Assembly (NCBI RefSeq): GCF_022410465.1
Contig: NZ_JAJSON010000016.1
Span: 248,001-312,000, forward strand
DNA: 64,000 bases
Direction of reading: 5' to 3'
Source of the DNA: Christiangramia crocea
Lineage (GTDB): Bacteria > Bacteroidota > Bacteroidia > Flavobacteriales > Flavobacteriaceae
Position 1 is the first letter of the stretch, and each line of letters starts with the position of its first letter. The translations under genes and the position numbers were made by a program. Shown here piece by piece: positions 52,165-60,985 of the stretch. Below the pieces are notes generated by a model. It saw only the letters and a list, made by a program, of their open reading frames with translations, had not been told where the DNA came from and ran no database searches.

Positions 52165-55116
52165 ATGAGAATTAAGACCCCAATCCTATGTATGCTTACA
52201 GGACTTCTTTTAAGTCTGCAGTTGAATGCTCAGAGTTCCGGGAAAACAGATCCCGAATTCCTAAAATATCAGACCAGCAAATGGGTAGATTCCATTATGA
52301 ACAAACTCACGCCCGATGAGAGAATTGCGCAACTCATTCTTGTTGCAGCCTATTCAAACAGGGGAGAAGAGCATAAACAGGAGATACTTGAACTCATTAA
52401 AGAACAAAAGATTGGCGGGCTTATTTTCTTCCAGGGAGACCCGGAAACGCAGGCTGAGCTTATGAACGATTATCAGCAGGCTGCCGAGGTACCTTTAATT
52501 GGTGCTATTGATGCCGAATGGGGCCTGGGGATGAGACTTGATAATACGATAAGTTATCCGTTCCAGATGGCGCTTGGGGCTATTCAAAATGATGATCTTA
52601 TTTATAAGATGGGGGAAGAAGTGGCCAGACAGGTGAAAAGAACCGGATTACATATCAACCTTGCTCCGGTCGTTGATGTGAACAATAATCCTGAAAATCC
52701 TGTGATTAATTTCCGCTCTTTTGGTGAAGATAAACAGAATGTGACTTCCAAAGGCATAGCTTACATGAAAGGAATGCAGGACCATAAGGTACTCACCACC
52801 GCTAAACACTTCCCGGGACATGGAGATACCGATACCGATTCGCATTATGCCCTGCCTCAAATAAACCATCCCTTGGAACGGCTGGATTCCCTGGAAATGT
52901 ATCCATTCAAAGAACTGATCGATGCCGGGATTGGAGGGGTGATGGTTGCCCATCTGGATATTCCCGCTTTGGATTCCACCGGAGTTCCATCTACTTTGTC
53001 TAAACCTATCATTACAGGAATACTGAAAGAGAGACTTGGTTTTAATGGCCTTATTGTGACCGATGCGATGAACATGAAAGGAGTTACCACTGGTAATGAG
53101 CCGGGCGTAGTGGATAAAAAAGCCATTGTTGCGGGGAATGATCTTCTGGAGTTTACTGAAGATGTGCCTCGCGCCATCGCCGAAATAAGAAAAGCCATCA
53201 GGGCCGGGATTATCACTCAGAAGGAGATCGATGAACGTGCAAGAAAGGTGCTCGCGGTAAAACAATGGGTTGGGTTGAATGATTACAGTCCCACATCCAC
53301 TGAAGATATTGTTGAAGAACTAAATACACCGGAAGCAATTCTGCTGAACCGAAAACTGGTAGAAGCTTCCCTTACTGTGCTTAAGAATAAAAACAATCTG
53401 CTCCCTTTACATAGACTGGATACGCTTAAGATCGCATCTATTTCCATAGGAGAAGAGAAAGAAACCGTTTTTCAGAAGAGCCTGAGCCTATATACAGAAG
53501 TAAAGCATTTTCAGTTACCTGTTGAAGCAGATGGATCTCAGATTGACTCGGTAAAAGCAGAACTGAAGGACTACAATCTTTTGATTGCCGGGATACATGA
53601 TCAGAGTAAATATCCAAGGAACTCCGTAAGTTTGTCTCAAGAGGTTCAGGAGTTTGTGAAAGAACTGTCTGCAGACGAAAAAACCATTATCGGCCTGTTC
53701 AAGAACCCTTACGTATTAAACAAATTTGAGGATATTGAGGTGTCTTCGGTACTTATAGAGGCCTACCAGGATTCTGAAACCACACAGGAAATGACTGCCC
53801 AGCTTATTTTTGGCGGGATAGGTGCCACTGGGAAATTACCGGTAAGTGTTGGTGAAAAATTCAGAATGGGAGATGGGCTAGAGGTAAAGGCTATTAACAG
53901 ATTTAAATACACTATTCCCGAGGATGCCGGGATGGATTCCAAAGTACTGTATACTAAGGTTGATTCTCTAATGAATGAAGCTATAGATGCCAAGGCGATT
54001 CCCGGCGGACAGGTTTTTGTTGCCAAAGACGGCAAGGTGGTAATGTATAAGGCATACGGGTTGCACAGATATAGCGACACAATCAGGGTGAAAAAGGATG
54101 ATCTTTACGATCTTGCTTCAATCACCAAAATTTCATCGGCATTACCAGCCTTGATGAAGCTTCACGATGAGGGTAAGTTTGACCTGAATGCAGGAATTGA
54201 CGATTACCTCTCTTATTTCAGGAATTCGAATAAAGCCGGAGTTCCTTTCCGGCAAATTCTCGCACACCAGGCCAGGTTCAAACCCTGGATACCATACTGG
54301 AAGAATACAATAAGGAATAACGGAAGCTATAAATGGAATACCTTTAAGAAAGATTCTTCCGCAAGATTTCCCGTAAAGATCAGTGAAGATCTTTGGCTGC
54401 ACCGTAACTATCAGAAAAAGATATTTAGGGCGATAAAGAAATCACCCCTGGAAGAGGAAGCAAAGTATAAATATTCAGGGCTGGCCTTCTATCTTTTACC
54501 ATCGATAGTGGAAGAGATCACCAGGCAGGATTTCAGGAGGTATATCAATGAGAATTTTTATGATAAACTTGGAGCGACTACGCTTACCTATGAGCCTTCG
54601 GCAGAATTTCCTCTTAAAAGAATCGTTCCTACGGAAAGTGATTTTTTCTTCAGGCATAAGCCTATCCATGGGAGGGTTCATGATGAGGGAGCTATAATGA
54701 TGGGAGGTGTTTCTGCCAATGCCGGACTTTTTGCCAATGCCAATGATCTTGCGAAACTAATGCAGATGTATCTTAATTATGGAGAATATGGCGGGCAAAG
54801 ATATATTTCAGAAGAGACGCTTAAAGAGTTTACCAGGACTCAGTTTCCGGATAACGATAATCGTAGAGGTCTTGGTTTTGATAAACCGAATCTGGAATAC
54901 CAGGGAGAGGACAATAATACTGCAAAAGATGCCAGCCAAAATAGTTTTGGTCATACGGGTTTTACGGGAACCATGGTGTGGGTTGATCCCGAAGTAGACC
55001 TGCTATATGTCTTTATGTCTAACAGGGTGTTGCCAACACGGGATAATACAAGATTGTATAAACTGAATACAAGAACAAAGATACAGCAGGTACTTTATGA
55101 TGCCATAAAGGAATAA
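52165..55116 (+). CDS. Exported GH3 beta-N-acetylglucosaminidase fused to a beta-lactamase-like serine hydrolase
   Basis: A 983-residue two-enzyme protein with a signal peptide (1-22, ending LNAQ). Residues about 35-370 are a GH3 NagZ-type barrel: KHFPGHGDTDTDSH (214-227) holds the His/Asp dyad, and the nucleophile is Asp300 in VTDAMNMKG. A GH3 C-terminal-like region covers about 400-590. Residues 600-983 form a class C beta-lactamase/AmpH-like domain with SITK (Ser652, Lys655), YSG and HTG (His930) motifs. NagZ removes GlcNAc from muropeptides; the second domain may hydrolyse an ester, amide or D-amino acid bond. It follows the nagX remnant. Confidence 0.92.
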   Translation: MRIKTPILCMLTGLLLSLQLNAQSSGKTDPEFLKYQTSKWVDSIMNKLTPDERIAQLILVAAYSNRGEEHKQEILELIKEQKIGGLIFFQGDPETQAELMNDYQQAAEVPLIGAIDAEWGLGMRLDNTISYPFQMALGAIQNDDLIYKMGEEVARQVKRTGLHINLAPVVDVNNNPENPVINFRSFGEDKQNVTSKGIAYMKGMQDHKVLTTAKHFPGHGDTDTDSHYALPQINHPLERLDSLEMYPFKELIDAGIGGVMVAHLDIPALDSTGVPSTLSKPIITGILKERLGFNGLIVTDAMNMKGVTTGNEPGVVDKKAIVAGNDLLEFTEDVPRAIAEIRKAIRAGIITQKEIDERARKVLAVKQWVGLNDYSPTSTEDIVEELNTPEAILLNRKLVEASLTVLKNKNNLLPLHRLDTLKIASISIGEEKETVFQKSLSLYTEVKHFQLPVEADGSQIDSVKAELKDYNLLIAGIHDQSKYPRNSVSLSQEVQEFVKELSADEKTIIGLFKNPYVLNKFEDIEVSSVLIEAYQDSETTQEMTAQLIFGGIGATGKLPVSVGEKFRMGDGLEVKAINRFKYTIPEDAGMDSKVLYTKVDSLMNEAIDAKAIPGGQVFVAKDGKVVMYKAYGLHRYSDTIRVKKDDLYDLASITKISSALPALMKLHDEGKFDLNAGIDDYLSYFRNSNKAGVPFRQILAHQARFKPWIPYWKNTIRNNGSYKWNTFKKDSSARFPVKISEDLWLHRNYQKKIFRAIKKSPLEEEAKYKYSGLAFYLLPSIVEEITRQDFRRYINENFYDKLGATTLTYEPSAEFPLKRIVPTESDFFFRHKPIHGRVHDEGAIMMGGVSANAGLFANANDLAKLMQMYLNYGEYGGQRYISEETLKEFTRTQFPDNDNRRGLGFDKPNLEYQGEDNNTAKDASQNSFGHTGFTGTMVWVDPEVDLLYVFMSNRVLPTRDNTRLYKLNTRTKIQQVLYDAIKE

Positions 55117-55259
55117 TAAGACTTCAGGGAGAGATTAAGTCAGGAAACCAGAAATTTTTAACATTTTTATTTTCAGAATGATAGGCAATAAAATTATTGC
55201 TTAAAAATTCAGAAACTCTATATTTGTTAAGCTTTTGCCAAAAACCAGACTTAACCTTA

Positions 55260-57665
55260 ATGATTATAAAAAAGTTCACCCCCTATATATTTCTGTTGTT
55301 ATCCTGTTTAATGAATGCTCAAAGTGAATTAAAAGGCAGCATCACGGATAAAAATAATGATCCGGTTGCATTCGCAAATGTAATTCTGCTAAATTCTCAG
55401 GATTCAACCAGTGTTTATAAAGGAACCATCTCAGAAGTAGACGGATCTTTTGAATTCGAAAAGCTAGAAGATAGTAGTTACCTTTTAAAAATCACTTATG
55501 TGGGATATGAGGATATTCTTCAAAAAATCACGGTGGAAGGTGATACCAGGTTAAATTCATTAAAACTTATAGAAGATTCCGGCGCATTAGATGAAATAAC
55601 AATAAATGCGCGTAAACCTAAAATTAGCCGTGAAGTGGATCGCCTGGTTTTTGATGTGGAAAATTCCAATTTATCTTCTGGAAATACCTGGGAAATACTT
55701 AGAAAAGCCCCGGGAGTAATAGAGAGTCAGGGACAATTGATGGTTAGAAATTCTTCAGTACAAATATATTTAAATGATCGTAAGATTTATTTATCGGCTG
55801 CCGATTTGAAAAACCTTTTGGAGAGCTATTCTGCAGAGAACATAAAGTCTATAGAAATTATTACCAATCCTCCGGCAAAATATGATGCTGAAGGAGGGGC
55901 GATTTTAAGTATACATACTTCAAAAGCAATTGCTGCCGGATATAAGGGAAGCATAGAAGGCAGTTATACCCAGGCTATTTATCCTAAATTTCAAATGGGA
56001 ACCAGTCATTATTTTCAGGGAGAAAAATTGAATGTCTTCGCCAATTACTCATATTCAGAAAGAAAAGAATTTAAGAGTGATGACAGCTATATAAATTTTA
56101 TTAGAAACGGAGAACCTTTCTCACGATGGGAAACAGATTTTGAAAGAATTACAAATTCTGAAGCACATAATGTGAACACAATCCTGGATTATAATTTAAA
56201 CGATCACAGCGCACTAAATTTTTCCATGAATGCTAATGTTAGTCCGAATAGGAAGTTTGATAATGACGTTACCACCAGGATGATGAATTCTCAGCGCCAA
56301 TTAGATTCCACTTTAATAACCAAGTCAGGCGTTAATTATGATGAAAGTAATGTAGCCTTAAACCTTTCTTATAACAATTCTTTCGAGAATGGTGGAGAAT
56401 TATCTATTGCCACTCACTATACCATATTTGACAGGGATAGGACCCAGGGAGTAAATTCCCGATACTTCAATCCTTCCGGGGAACTTTTAAATTCAATAGA
56501 TTTTCTAACCCAGGCCGCTCAGGATATTAATATTTTAACGGGGCAAATCGATTATAGCGGAACCATTGGAAATACAACATTCAGCCTTGGGGCAAAATAT
56601 TCAGAAATAGATTCAGAAAGTGGGATTAACTATTCCAATGAAGGGGACCTTGAGGATTTATATGATAATCTTTCTGACAATTTTGTGTATGACGAAAATA
56701 TCTATGCTCTTTATACAAGTTTTAGTCACGATTGGGAGAAATGGAGTGCCAAAGCTGGTCTAAGAGGAGAGTATACTAATAGAACCGGCGAATCGCTTAG
56801 CCTGGAAGAAATTAATGATCGAAAATATTTTGAACTTTTCCCTACGGCTTATTTGCAGTATAATGCTTCAGCCAATCATAGTTTTGCTTTAGACTACAGT
56901 CGAAGAATTAGCAGGCCCCGTTATGAGAGTTTAAATCCGTTTCGATATTTTCTAAATGAAACAAATTATAATGCAGGAAATCCGAATCTGGTAGCTTCTA
57001 TAAGCAACAATTTCAATTTGAATTACACCCTGAAAAACACATGGTTTTTTGATTTTTATTATAGAGACCACGGAAAATCCCCTGAAACACTTGTTTTTCA
57101 GGACAACGAAAACTTAAGCATTCGTTATTTAAGTCAAAACCTACTGGGTAGCAAAGGCTACGGAATTGATATATTTCACGGTTTCTCTTTCACCAACTGG
57201 TGGTATTCACAGGCGTTCACCTCTTTATTCCATCAGGAAAATACTATTTTGGCGGTAGAGAGCAATAATGCCGAAGTCACAAGGGAAGTTGAAGGAATCC
57301 AAGCCTATGTATATAATATTTTTACATTATCTCAGGACGGCTCTTTTGAAGGAACACTCTTTGTTCAATATGTGAGCGACTTTTTATCAGGTTCCTATAA
57401 ACTTGATCCTATGACCACAGTTTCTGTAGGCTTACGAAAAGAGCTATGGAACAAACGCGCGGAACTTAGCGTTAACTTCAATGATATCTTTAATACCACC
57501 AATACAAGGCTGACTTCAGACTATTTAAACCAGAGCAACAGCTATGCTTCTTTTGAGGAGAATCGGAACGTTCAGATCGGCTTTAAATACAACTTTGGAA
57601 ACTTCAGGCTGGACGATAATGAACGTAGTATAGAAGAGGTTGAAAGAGAACGTCTTAATCCATAA
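55260..57665 (+). CDS. Outer-membrane beta-barrel protein with carboxypeptidase-like regulatory domain
   Basis: An 801-residue TonB-receptor-like protein. After a signal peptide (1-21, ending LMNAQ), a CarboxypepD_reg-like domain (SELKGSITDKNNDPVAFANV, to about 105) and a plug-like domain (DEITINARKPKISREVDRLVF and PGVIESQGQLMVRNSSVQIYLN) are followed by a 22-strand-like barrel (about 230-800) of the OMP_b-brl_3 type. No SusD partner is encoded, so it is not a SusCD pair. The ATG at 55260 is used because it directly opens the signal peptide. The substrate is unknown; nearness to the salvage cluster may be coincidental. Confidence 0.85.
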   Translation: MIIKKFTPYIFLLLSCLMNAQSELKGSITDKNNDPVAFANVILLNSQDSTSVYKGTISEVDGSFEFEKLEDSSYLLKITYVGYEDILQKITVEGDTRLNSLKLIEDSGALDEITINARKPKISREVDRLVFDVENSNLSSGNTWEILRKAPGVIESQGQLMVRNSSVQIYLNDRKIYLSAADLKNLLESYSAENIKSIEIITNPPAKYDAEGGAILSIHTSKAIAAGYKGSIEGSYTQAIYPKFQMGTSHYFQGEKLNVFANYSYSERKEFKSDDSYINFIRNGEPFSRWETDFERITNSEAHNVNTILDYNLNDHSALNFSMNANVSPNRKFDNDVTTRMMNSQRQLDSTLITKSGVNYDESNVALNLSYNNSFENGGELSIATHYTIFDRDRTQGVNSRYFNPSGELLNSIDFLTQAAQDINILTGQIDYSGTIGNTTFSLGAKYSEIDSESGINYSNEGDLEDLYDNLSDNFVYDENIYALYTSFSHDWEKWSAKAGLRGEYTNRTGESLSLEEINDRKYFELFPTAYLQYNASANHSFALDYSRRISRPRYESLNPFRYFLNETNYNAGNPNLVASISNNFNLNYTLKNTWFFDFYYRDHGKSPETLVFQDNENLSIRYLSQNLLGSKGYGIDIFHGFSFTNWWYSQAFTSLFHQENTILAVESNNAEVTREVEGIQAYVYNIFTLSQDGSFEGTLFVQYVSDFLSGSYKLDPMTTVSVGLRKELWNKRAELSVNFNDIFNTTNTRLTSDYLNQSNSYASFEENRNVQIGFKYNFGNFRLDDNERSIEEVERERLNP

Positions 57666-57687
57666 TTTTTACTTCCACTTAATTTCT

Positions 57688-57695
57688 TAATTTTG
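57688..57695 (+). promoter_or_regulatory. Promoter -7 element before dusB
   Basis: TAATTTTG, a match to TAnnTTTG, 21 bp upstream of the chosen GTG start. It overlaps an in-frame TTG at 57693, which argues against that codon as the start. Confidence 0.5.
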
Positions 57696-57716
57696 CAACC
57701 TGAAACAAACAAGGTT

Positions 57717-58709
57717 GTGGCAAAAATTGGAAATATAGATGTAGGAGACTTCCCGTTGCTATTAGCACCGATGGAAGACGTGAGTGATCCACCATTTCGT
57801 GCATTGTGTAAAGAACAGGGTGCCGATGTGGTGTATACAGAGTTTATTTCTTCGGAAGGGCTTATTCGCGATGCGGCGAAAAGCACCATGAAACTCGATA
57901 TATATGAAAAGGAGCGCCCGGTGGGTATCCAGATCTTTGGAGCTAACCTGGACTCGATGCTTCAGTCTGTCGAGATTGTTGAAAAGTCCGGCCCTGATAT
58001 TATTGATATCAATTTTGGATGTCCTGTAAAGAAGGTGGTTTCAAAAGGAGCCGGAGCAGGTATTCTAAAAGATATAGACCTTATGGTTTCACTGACTGAA
58101 GCGATGGTAAAACATACCAAACTTCCCGTTACGGTCAAGACCCGTCTTGGTTGGGACAACGATTCGATCAAAATTGTTGAGGTTGCTGAAAGGCTTCAGG
58201 ATGTAGGCTGCCAGGCGATCTCTATCCACGGGCGTACCCGGGTCCAGATGTATAAGGGAGAGGCTAACTGGGCACCGATAGCTGAGGTGAAGAACAATCA
58301 GCGAATGCACATTCCTGTTTTTGGAAACGGAGATGTGGATTCTCCCGAAAGGGCCGTGGAGATGCGTGATAAGTATGGACTTGACGGAGCTATGATAGGC
58401 CGTGCCAGCATTGGATATCCATGGTTTTTCAGAGAAGTAAAGCATTATTTTGAAACCGGTGAACATCTGGCTCCTCCAACAATGAAAGAAAGATTAGATG
58501 CTGCCAGAAGACATCTTCAAATGGCAATCGACTGGAAAGGGGAAAAATTAGGGGTTTTTGAAACCAGGCGTCATTATACCAATTACTTTAAAGGTATCCC
58601 GCATTTCAAGGAGTACCGGATGAAAATGGTGACCAGCGATGATTCAAAAGATGTTTTTGAGGCTTTCGATGAGGTGGAAAGAGAATTTTCTGACTACGAA
58701 TTTGTCTGA
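57717..58709 (+). CDS. dusB: tRNA-dihydrouridine synthase DusB-type
   Basis: FMN enzyme that reduces uridines in the D-loop of tRNA. Signatures: APMEDVSDPPFRALC at the N-terminus (FMN site), NFGCPVKKVVSKGAGAGIL with catalytic Cys102, KTRLGWD, ISIHGRTRVQMYKG, and GNGDVDSPERA and GAMIGRASIG. The GTG at 57717 is chosen (MAKIGNIDVG), the usual start in relatives as I recall; the in-frame TTG at 57693 sits in the promoter element. The 3' end overlaps the converging permease gene by 16 bp. Confidence 0.94.
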   Translation: MAKIGNIDVGDFPLLLAPMEDVSDPPFRALCKEQGADVVYTEFISSEGLIRDAAKSTMKLDIYEKERPVGIQIFGANLDSMLQSVEIVEKSGPDIIDINFGCPVKKVVSKGAGAGILKDIDLMVSLTEAMVKHTKLPVTVKTRLGWDNDSIKIVEVAERLQDVGCQAISIHGRTRVQMYKGEANWAPIAEVKNNQRMHIPVFGNGDVDSPERAVEMRDKYGLDGAMIGRASIGYPWFFREVKHYFETGEHLAPPTMKERLDAARRHLQMAIDWKGEKLGVFETRRHYTNYFKGIPHFKEYRMKMVTSDDSKDVFEAFDEVEREFSDYEFV

Positions 58710-59908
58710 TTAAGCGCCTTCTTACTTCTTCCTGCCGCAATATAAGAGGCAATTAGCCCCAGGGTGAATATGGTTGCCAGAACGATCAGGATGTTCTGGA
58801 CTTTCATTTGGACAGGGTAAGGCAGGTTAGGGGTGATCATCACCAGGTCAAAATTCATCTGGAGGAAGATCAGGATGATGGCAAAAATAAGACCTATAAT
58901 TCCGCCAAGGCTGGTCATAAGCATTCCCTGCATAAAAAAGATGTTTTTTATCTGGTTAGGGGTGGCTCCAAGGCTGTACAGTGTTTTTATATTCTCCCTT
59001 TTATCCAGGATCATTACAATAATAGAACCAACAACGTTGAAAAGCGCGATGGTTAACACAAGGGTGAAAATTAGATAAACAAAGAGGTTTTCAGAATTCA
59101 ACATTTTATTTAAGGCATCGTTGAGTTCTGCCCTGGTCTTGATAAGAGCATTTCCTTCAAAAACACCTGCTATCTTTTCAGATATTTCTTCTGTGGAGGC
59201 TTCCGGTGTCAGTTTGAATTCTATTGCTGAAAATTCATTTTCTTCCATGCTCAAGAGATCCCTTGCAAGACTAATATTGCTGAAAACATATTTGTCATCC
59301 AGTTCCTCATTCACACTGTATATCCCACTAACTATCACCTGGCGGGAGTTAAAAGCGTCATTGAGATTGGTCATGGTGATCTGCCCTTTTCCGGGTATGG
59401 GGACCATGATCTTCAGAAGGTTCTGATAATTGAAGGTTCCTACGTCCAGTAGCCTGGAAAGTCCGTTGCCTATGACCACCTGAGGTTCGCTTTTGGTAAG
59501 CCAGGTACCAAAAACTATGGAACTGTCAATTTTATTGACCCTTCCGTAATTTTCATCAACCCCTTTGATATAGGCCGGATTTGTTTTTGATTTATAGCTA
59601 AGGATAACGCGTTCTTCGATGACCTTGCTAAAGCGTTCAATCCCCTCTATTTCCTGGAGCTTTGTTATCTGTTCCTCTGAAATATTCAGGATCTTTCCCT
59701 GCTGCGGAAATACCTTTAGGTCCGGATCAAATTCATTTGAAAAGGAAAGACTGAAGTCGCGGAGTCCCGAGAAACCGCTTAGTACTATGAATAATGAGAA
59801 AGCCCCGGCAAAAACTCCAATCGCCGCGATAACCGTAATAATGTTTATCGCATTGCTTTTACTCTTGGTAAACAAATACCGTTTGGCGATATAGAGAGGG
59901 AACTTCAA
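58694..59908 (-). CDS. LolC/FtsX-type ABC transporter permease
   Basis: A 404-residue inner-membrane protein with four transmembrane helices (about 21-43, 270-295, 320-345, 370-392) and a large periplasmic MacB_PCD-like domain between helices 1 and 2. This is the layout of LolC/LolE and FtsX permeases. The start is a TTG at 59908, giving the standard N-terminus MKFPLYIAKRYL; it lies 1 bp after the rbfA stop, so the two are translationally coupled. A cognate ATPase is not adjacent. Confidence 0.9.
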   Translation of the reverse strand: MKFPLYIAKRYLFTKSKSNAINIITVIAAIGVFAGAFSLFIVLSGFSGLRDFSLSFSNEFDPDLKVFPQQGKILNISEEQITKLQEIEGIERFSKVIEERVILSYKSKTNPAYIKGVDENYGRVNKIDSSIVFGTWLTKSEPQVVIGNGLSRLLDVGTFNYQNLLKIMVPIPGKGQITMTNLNDAFNSRQVIVSGIYSVNEELDDKYVFSNISLARDLLSMEENEFSAIEFKLTPEASTEEISEKIAGVFEGNALIKTRAELNDALNKMLNSENLFVYLIFTLVLTIALFNVVGSIIVMILDKRENIKTLYSLGATPNQIKNIFFMQGMLMTSLGGIIGLIFAIILIFLQMNFDLVMITPNLPYPVQMKVQNILIVLATIFTLGLIASYIAAGRSKKALNQTNS

Positions 59909-59909
59909 A

Positions 59910-60305
59910 TTATGATTTTTTCCGCTTGTCTAAAAGATCTGGGTTGTTAATGGGATTTTCCTTCCCTTTAATGGATTTTTCAATGCCATCTATATATTCC
60001 AGAGAATCATCTATATAAAAGCTAAGATCAGGCATTTTTCGCAACTGATGTTTGGTGCGCTGTGCCACCTCATGTTTTATCTTAGATTTATTCTCGTTGA
60101 TCTCCTTGATCACTTCTTCCCGATGTTCAGAAGGGAAAATGCTTACATAAGCCTTTGCGATAGAAAGATCTGTAGTAACCCTAACTTTTGAAACAGAGAT
60201 CAAGATTCCTGTCCTGCCGCTATCTCTAAGTGAGCTTTGTAGAATGTCCGCCAGGTCCTTCTGCAATAATCCGCCTATCTTTTTTTGTCTGTTTGTTTCT
60301 TCCAT
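59910..60305 (-). CDS. rbfA: Ribosome-binding factor A
   Basis: Late 30S assembly factor required for 16S rRNA 5' end maturation. The 131-residue protein has the KH-like fold signatures ILISVSKVRVTTDLSIAKAYVSIFP, EINENKSKIKHEVAQRTKHQLRKMPDLSFYIDDSLEY. The ATG at 60305 is standard. It is the first gene of a unit with the permease gene and is divergent from methylmalonyl-CoA epimerase. Confidence 0.95.
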   Translation of the reverse strand: MEETNRQKKIGGLLQKDLADILQSSLRDSGRTGILISVSKVRVTTDLSIAKAYVSIFPSEHREEVIKEINENKSKIKHEVAQRTKHQLRKMPDLSFYIDDSLEYIDGIEKSIKGKENPINNPDLLDKRKKS

Positions 60306-60405
60306 GCTACAAAAGTAAAATTTTTAACTGTGATTCTTCGGCATATAAATGAATTTGAATCATATAACAATAATTATGGATATTTGTTTTCTTAAATTGA
60401 AGGAA

Positions 60406-60804
60406 ATGAAAAGGATTGAACATATAGGAATTGCGGTAAAAGACCTGGAAGCAGCCAATAAAACCTATAAGGCTGTTCTTGGTGCTGAACATTACAAGAC
60501 CGAAACCGTGGAAAGTGAGGGAGTTGCTACCTCATTTTTTAAAGTAGGAGAAAGCAAGATAGAGTTACTGGCAGCTACAAGTCCTGAAAGTCCCGTTGCA
60601 AAATTCATAGAAAAACGCGGGGAAGGAATACATCATATGGCCTTCTATGTAGACGACATCCAGTCTGAAATTGAACGACTTAAGGGAGAAGGTTTCAGAT
60701 TACTGAATGATCAGCCCAAAACAGGAGCCGATAATAAGATCGTGGCGTTTATGCATCCAAAGGATGCCAATGGAGTATTGGTGGAGCTCTGTCAGGAAAA
60801 ATAG
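60406..60804 (+). CDS. mce: Methylmalonyl-CoA epimerase
   Basis: Cytosolic glyoxalase-fold enzyme that interconverts (R)- and (S)-methylmalonyl-CoA in the propionate-succinate path. The 132-residue protein starts MKRIEHIGIAVKDLEAAN with the metal-binding His (HIGIAV), continues with GIHHMAFYVDDI (His-His) and NGVLVELCQ (Glu), the usual metal ligands. The ATG at 60406 is used; the upstream in-frame codons would lengthen it atypically. It is followed by the CAU tRNA. Confidence 0.93.
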   Translation: MKRIEHIGIAVKDLEAANKTYKAVLGAEHYKTETVESEGVATSFFKVGESKIELLAATSPESPVAKFIEKRGEGIHHMAFYVDDIQSEIERLKGEGFRLLNDQPKTGADNKIVAFMHPKDANGVLVELCQEK

Positions 60805-60814
60805 AAATATTTTG

Positions 60815-60846
60815 TTTGGTGTATAAGCAGCAATTATCTAAATTTG
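60815..60846 (+). promoter_or_regulatory. Promoter of the CAU tRNA (-33 TTTG, -7 TAAATTTG)
   Basis: TTTG at 60815-60818 and TAAATTTG at 60839-60846 with a 20-bp spacer fit the Bacteroidota consensus. The mature tRNA starts 24 bp later. Confidence 0.68.
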
Positions 60847-60870
60847 CGCTCGCGATACGAATAAGTATCA

Positions 60871-60944
60871 GGTCCCATAGCTCAGTTGGTTAGAGCACCT
60901 GACTCATAATCAGGTGGTCCCTGGTTCGAGCCCAGGTGGGACCA
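60871..60944 (+). tRNA. tRNA with CAU anticodon, probably Ile2 (lysidine-modified)
   Basis: A full cloverleaf: acceptor GGTCCCA/TGGGACC, D arm AGCTC-AGTTGGTTA-GAGC, anticodon stem CCTGA/TCAGG with loop CTCATAA (anticodon CAU), T arm CCTGG-TTCGAGC-CCAGG, discriminator A, no encoded CCA. CAU is shared by initiator Met, elongator Met and Ile2. The acceptor starts with a paired G1-C72, so it is not an initiator. C4-G69 and C5-G68 in the acceptor stem, used by TilS in E. coli Ile2, favour Ile2, whereas E. coli elongator Met has U4-A69. The choice between the two is not certain. Confidence 0.9.
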
Positions 60945-60955
60945 CAAGGAATAAT

Positions 60956-60985
60956 AAAGCCCTGCAGAGATGTGGGGCTTTTTTT
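60956..60985 (+). terminator. Intrinsic terminator after the CAU tRNA
   Basis: Stem AAAGCCC with GGGCTTT around a TGCAGAGATGTG loop, followed by a run of seven T. Confidence 0.82.

Noticed and set aside
52648-53265. 205-codon open frame on the minus strand inside the GH3 gene
   Set aside because: It is fully antisense to the intact GH3 domain with its catalytic motifs and shows no recognisable domain or ribosome-binding site.
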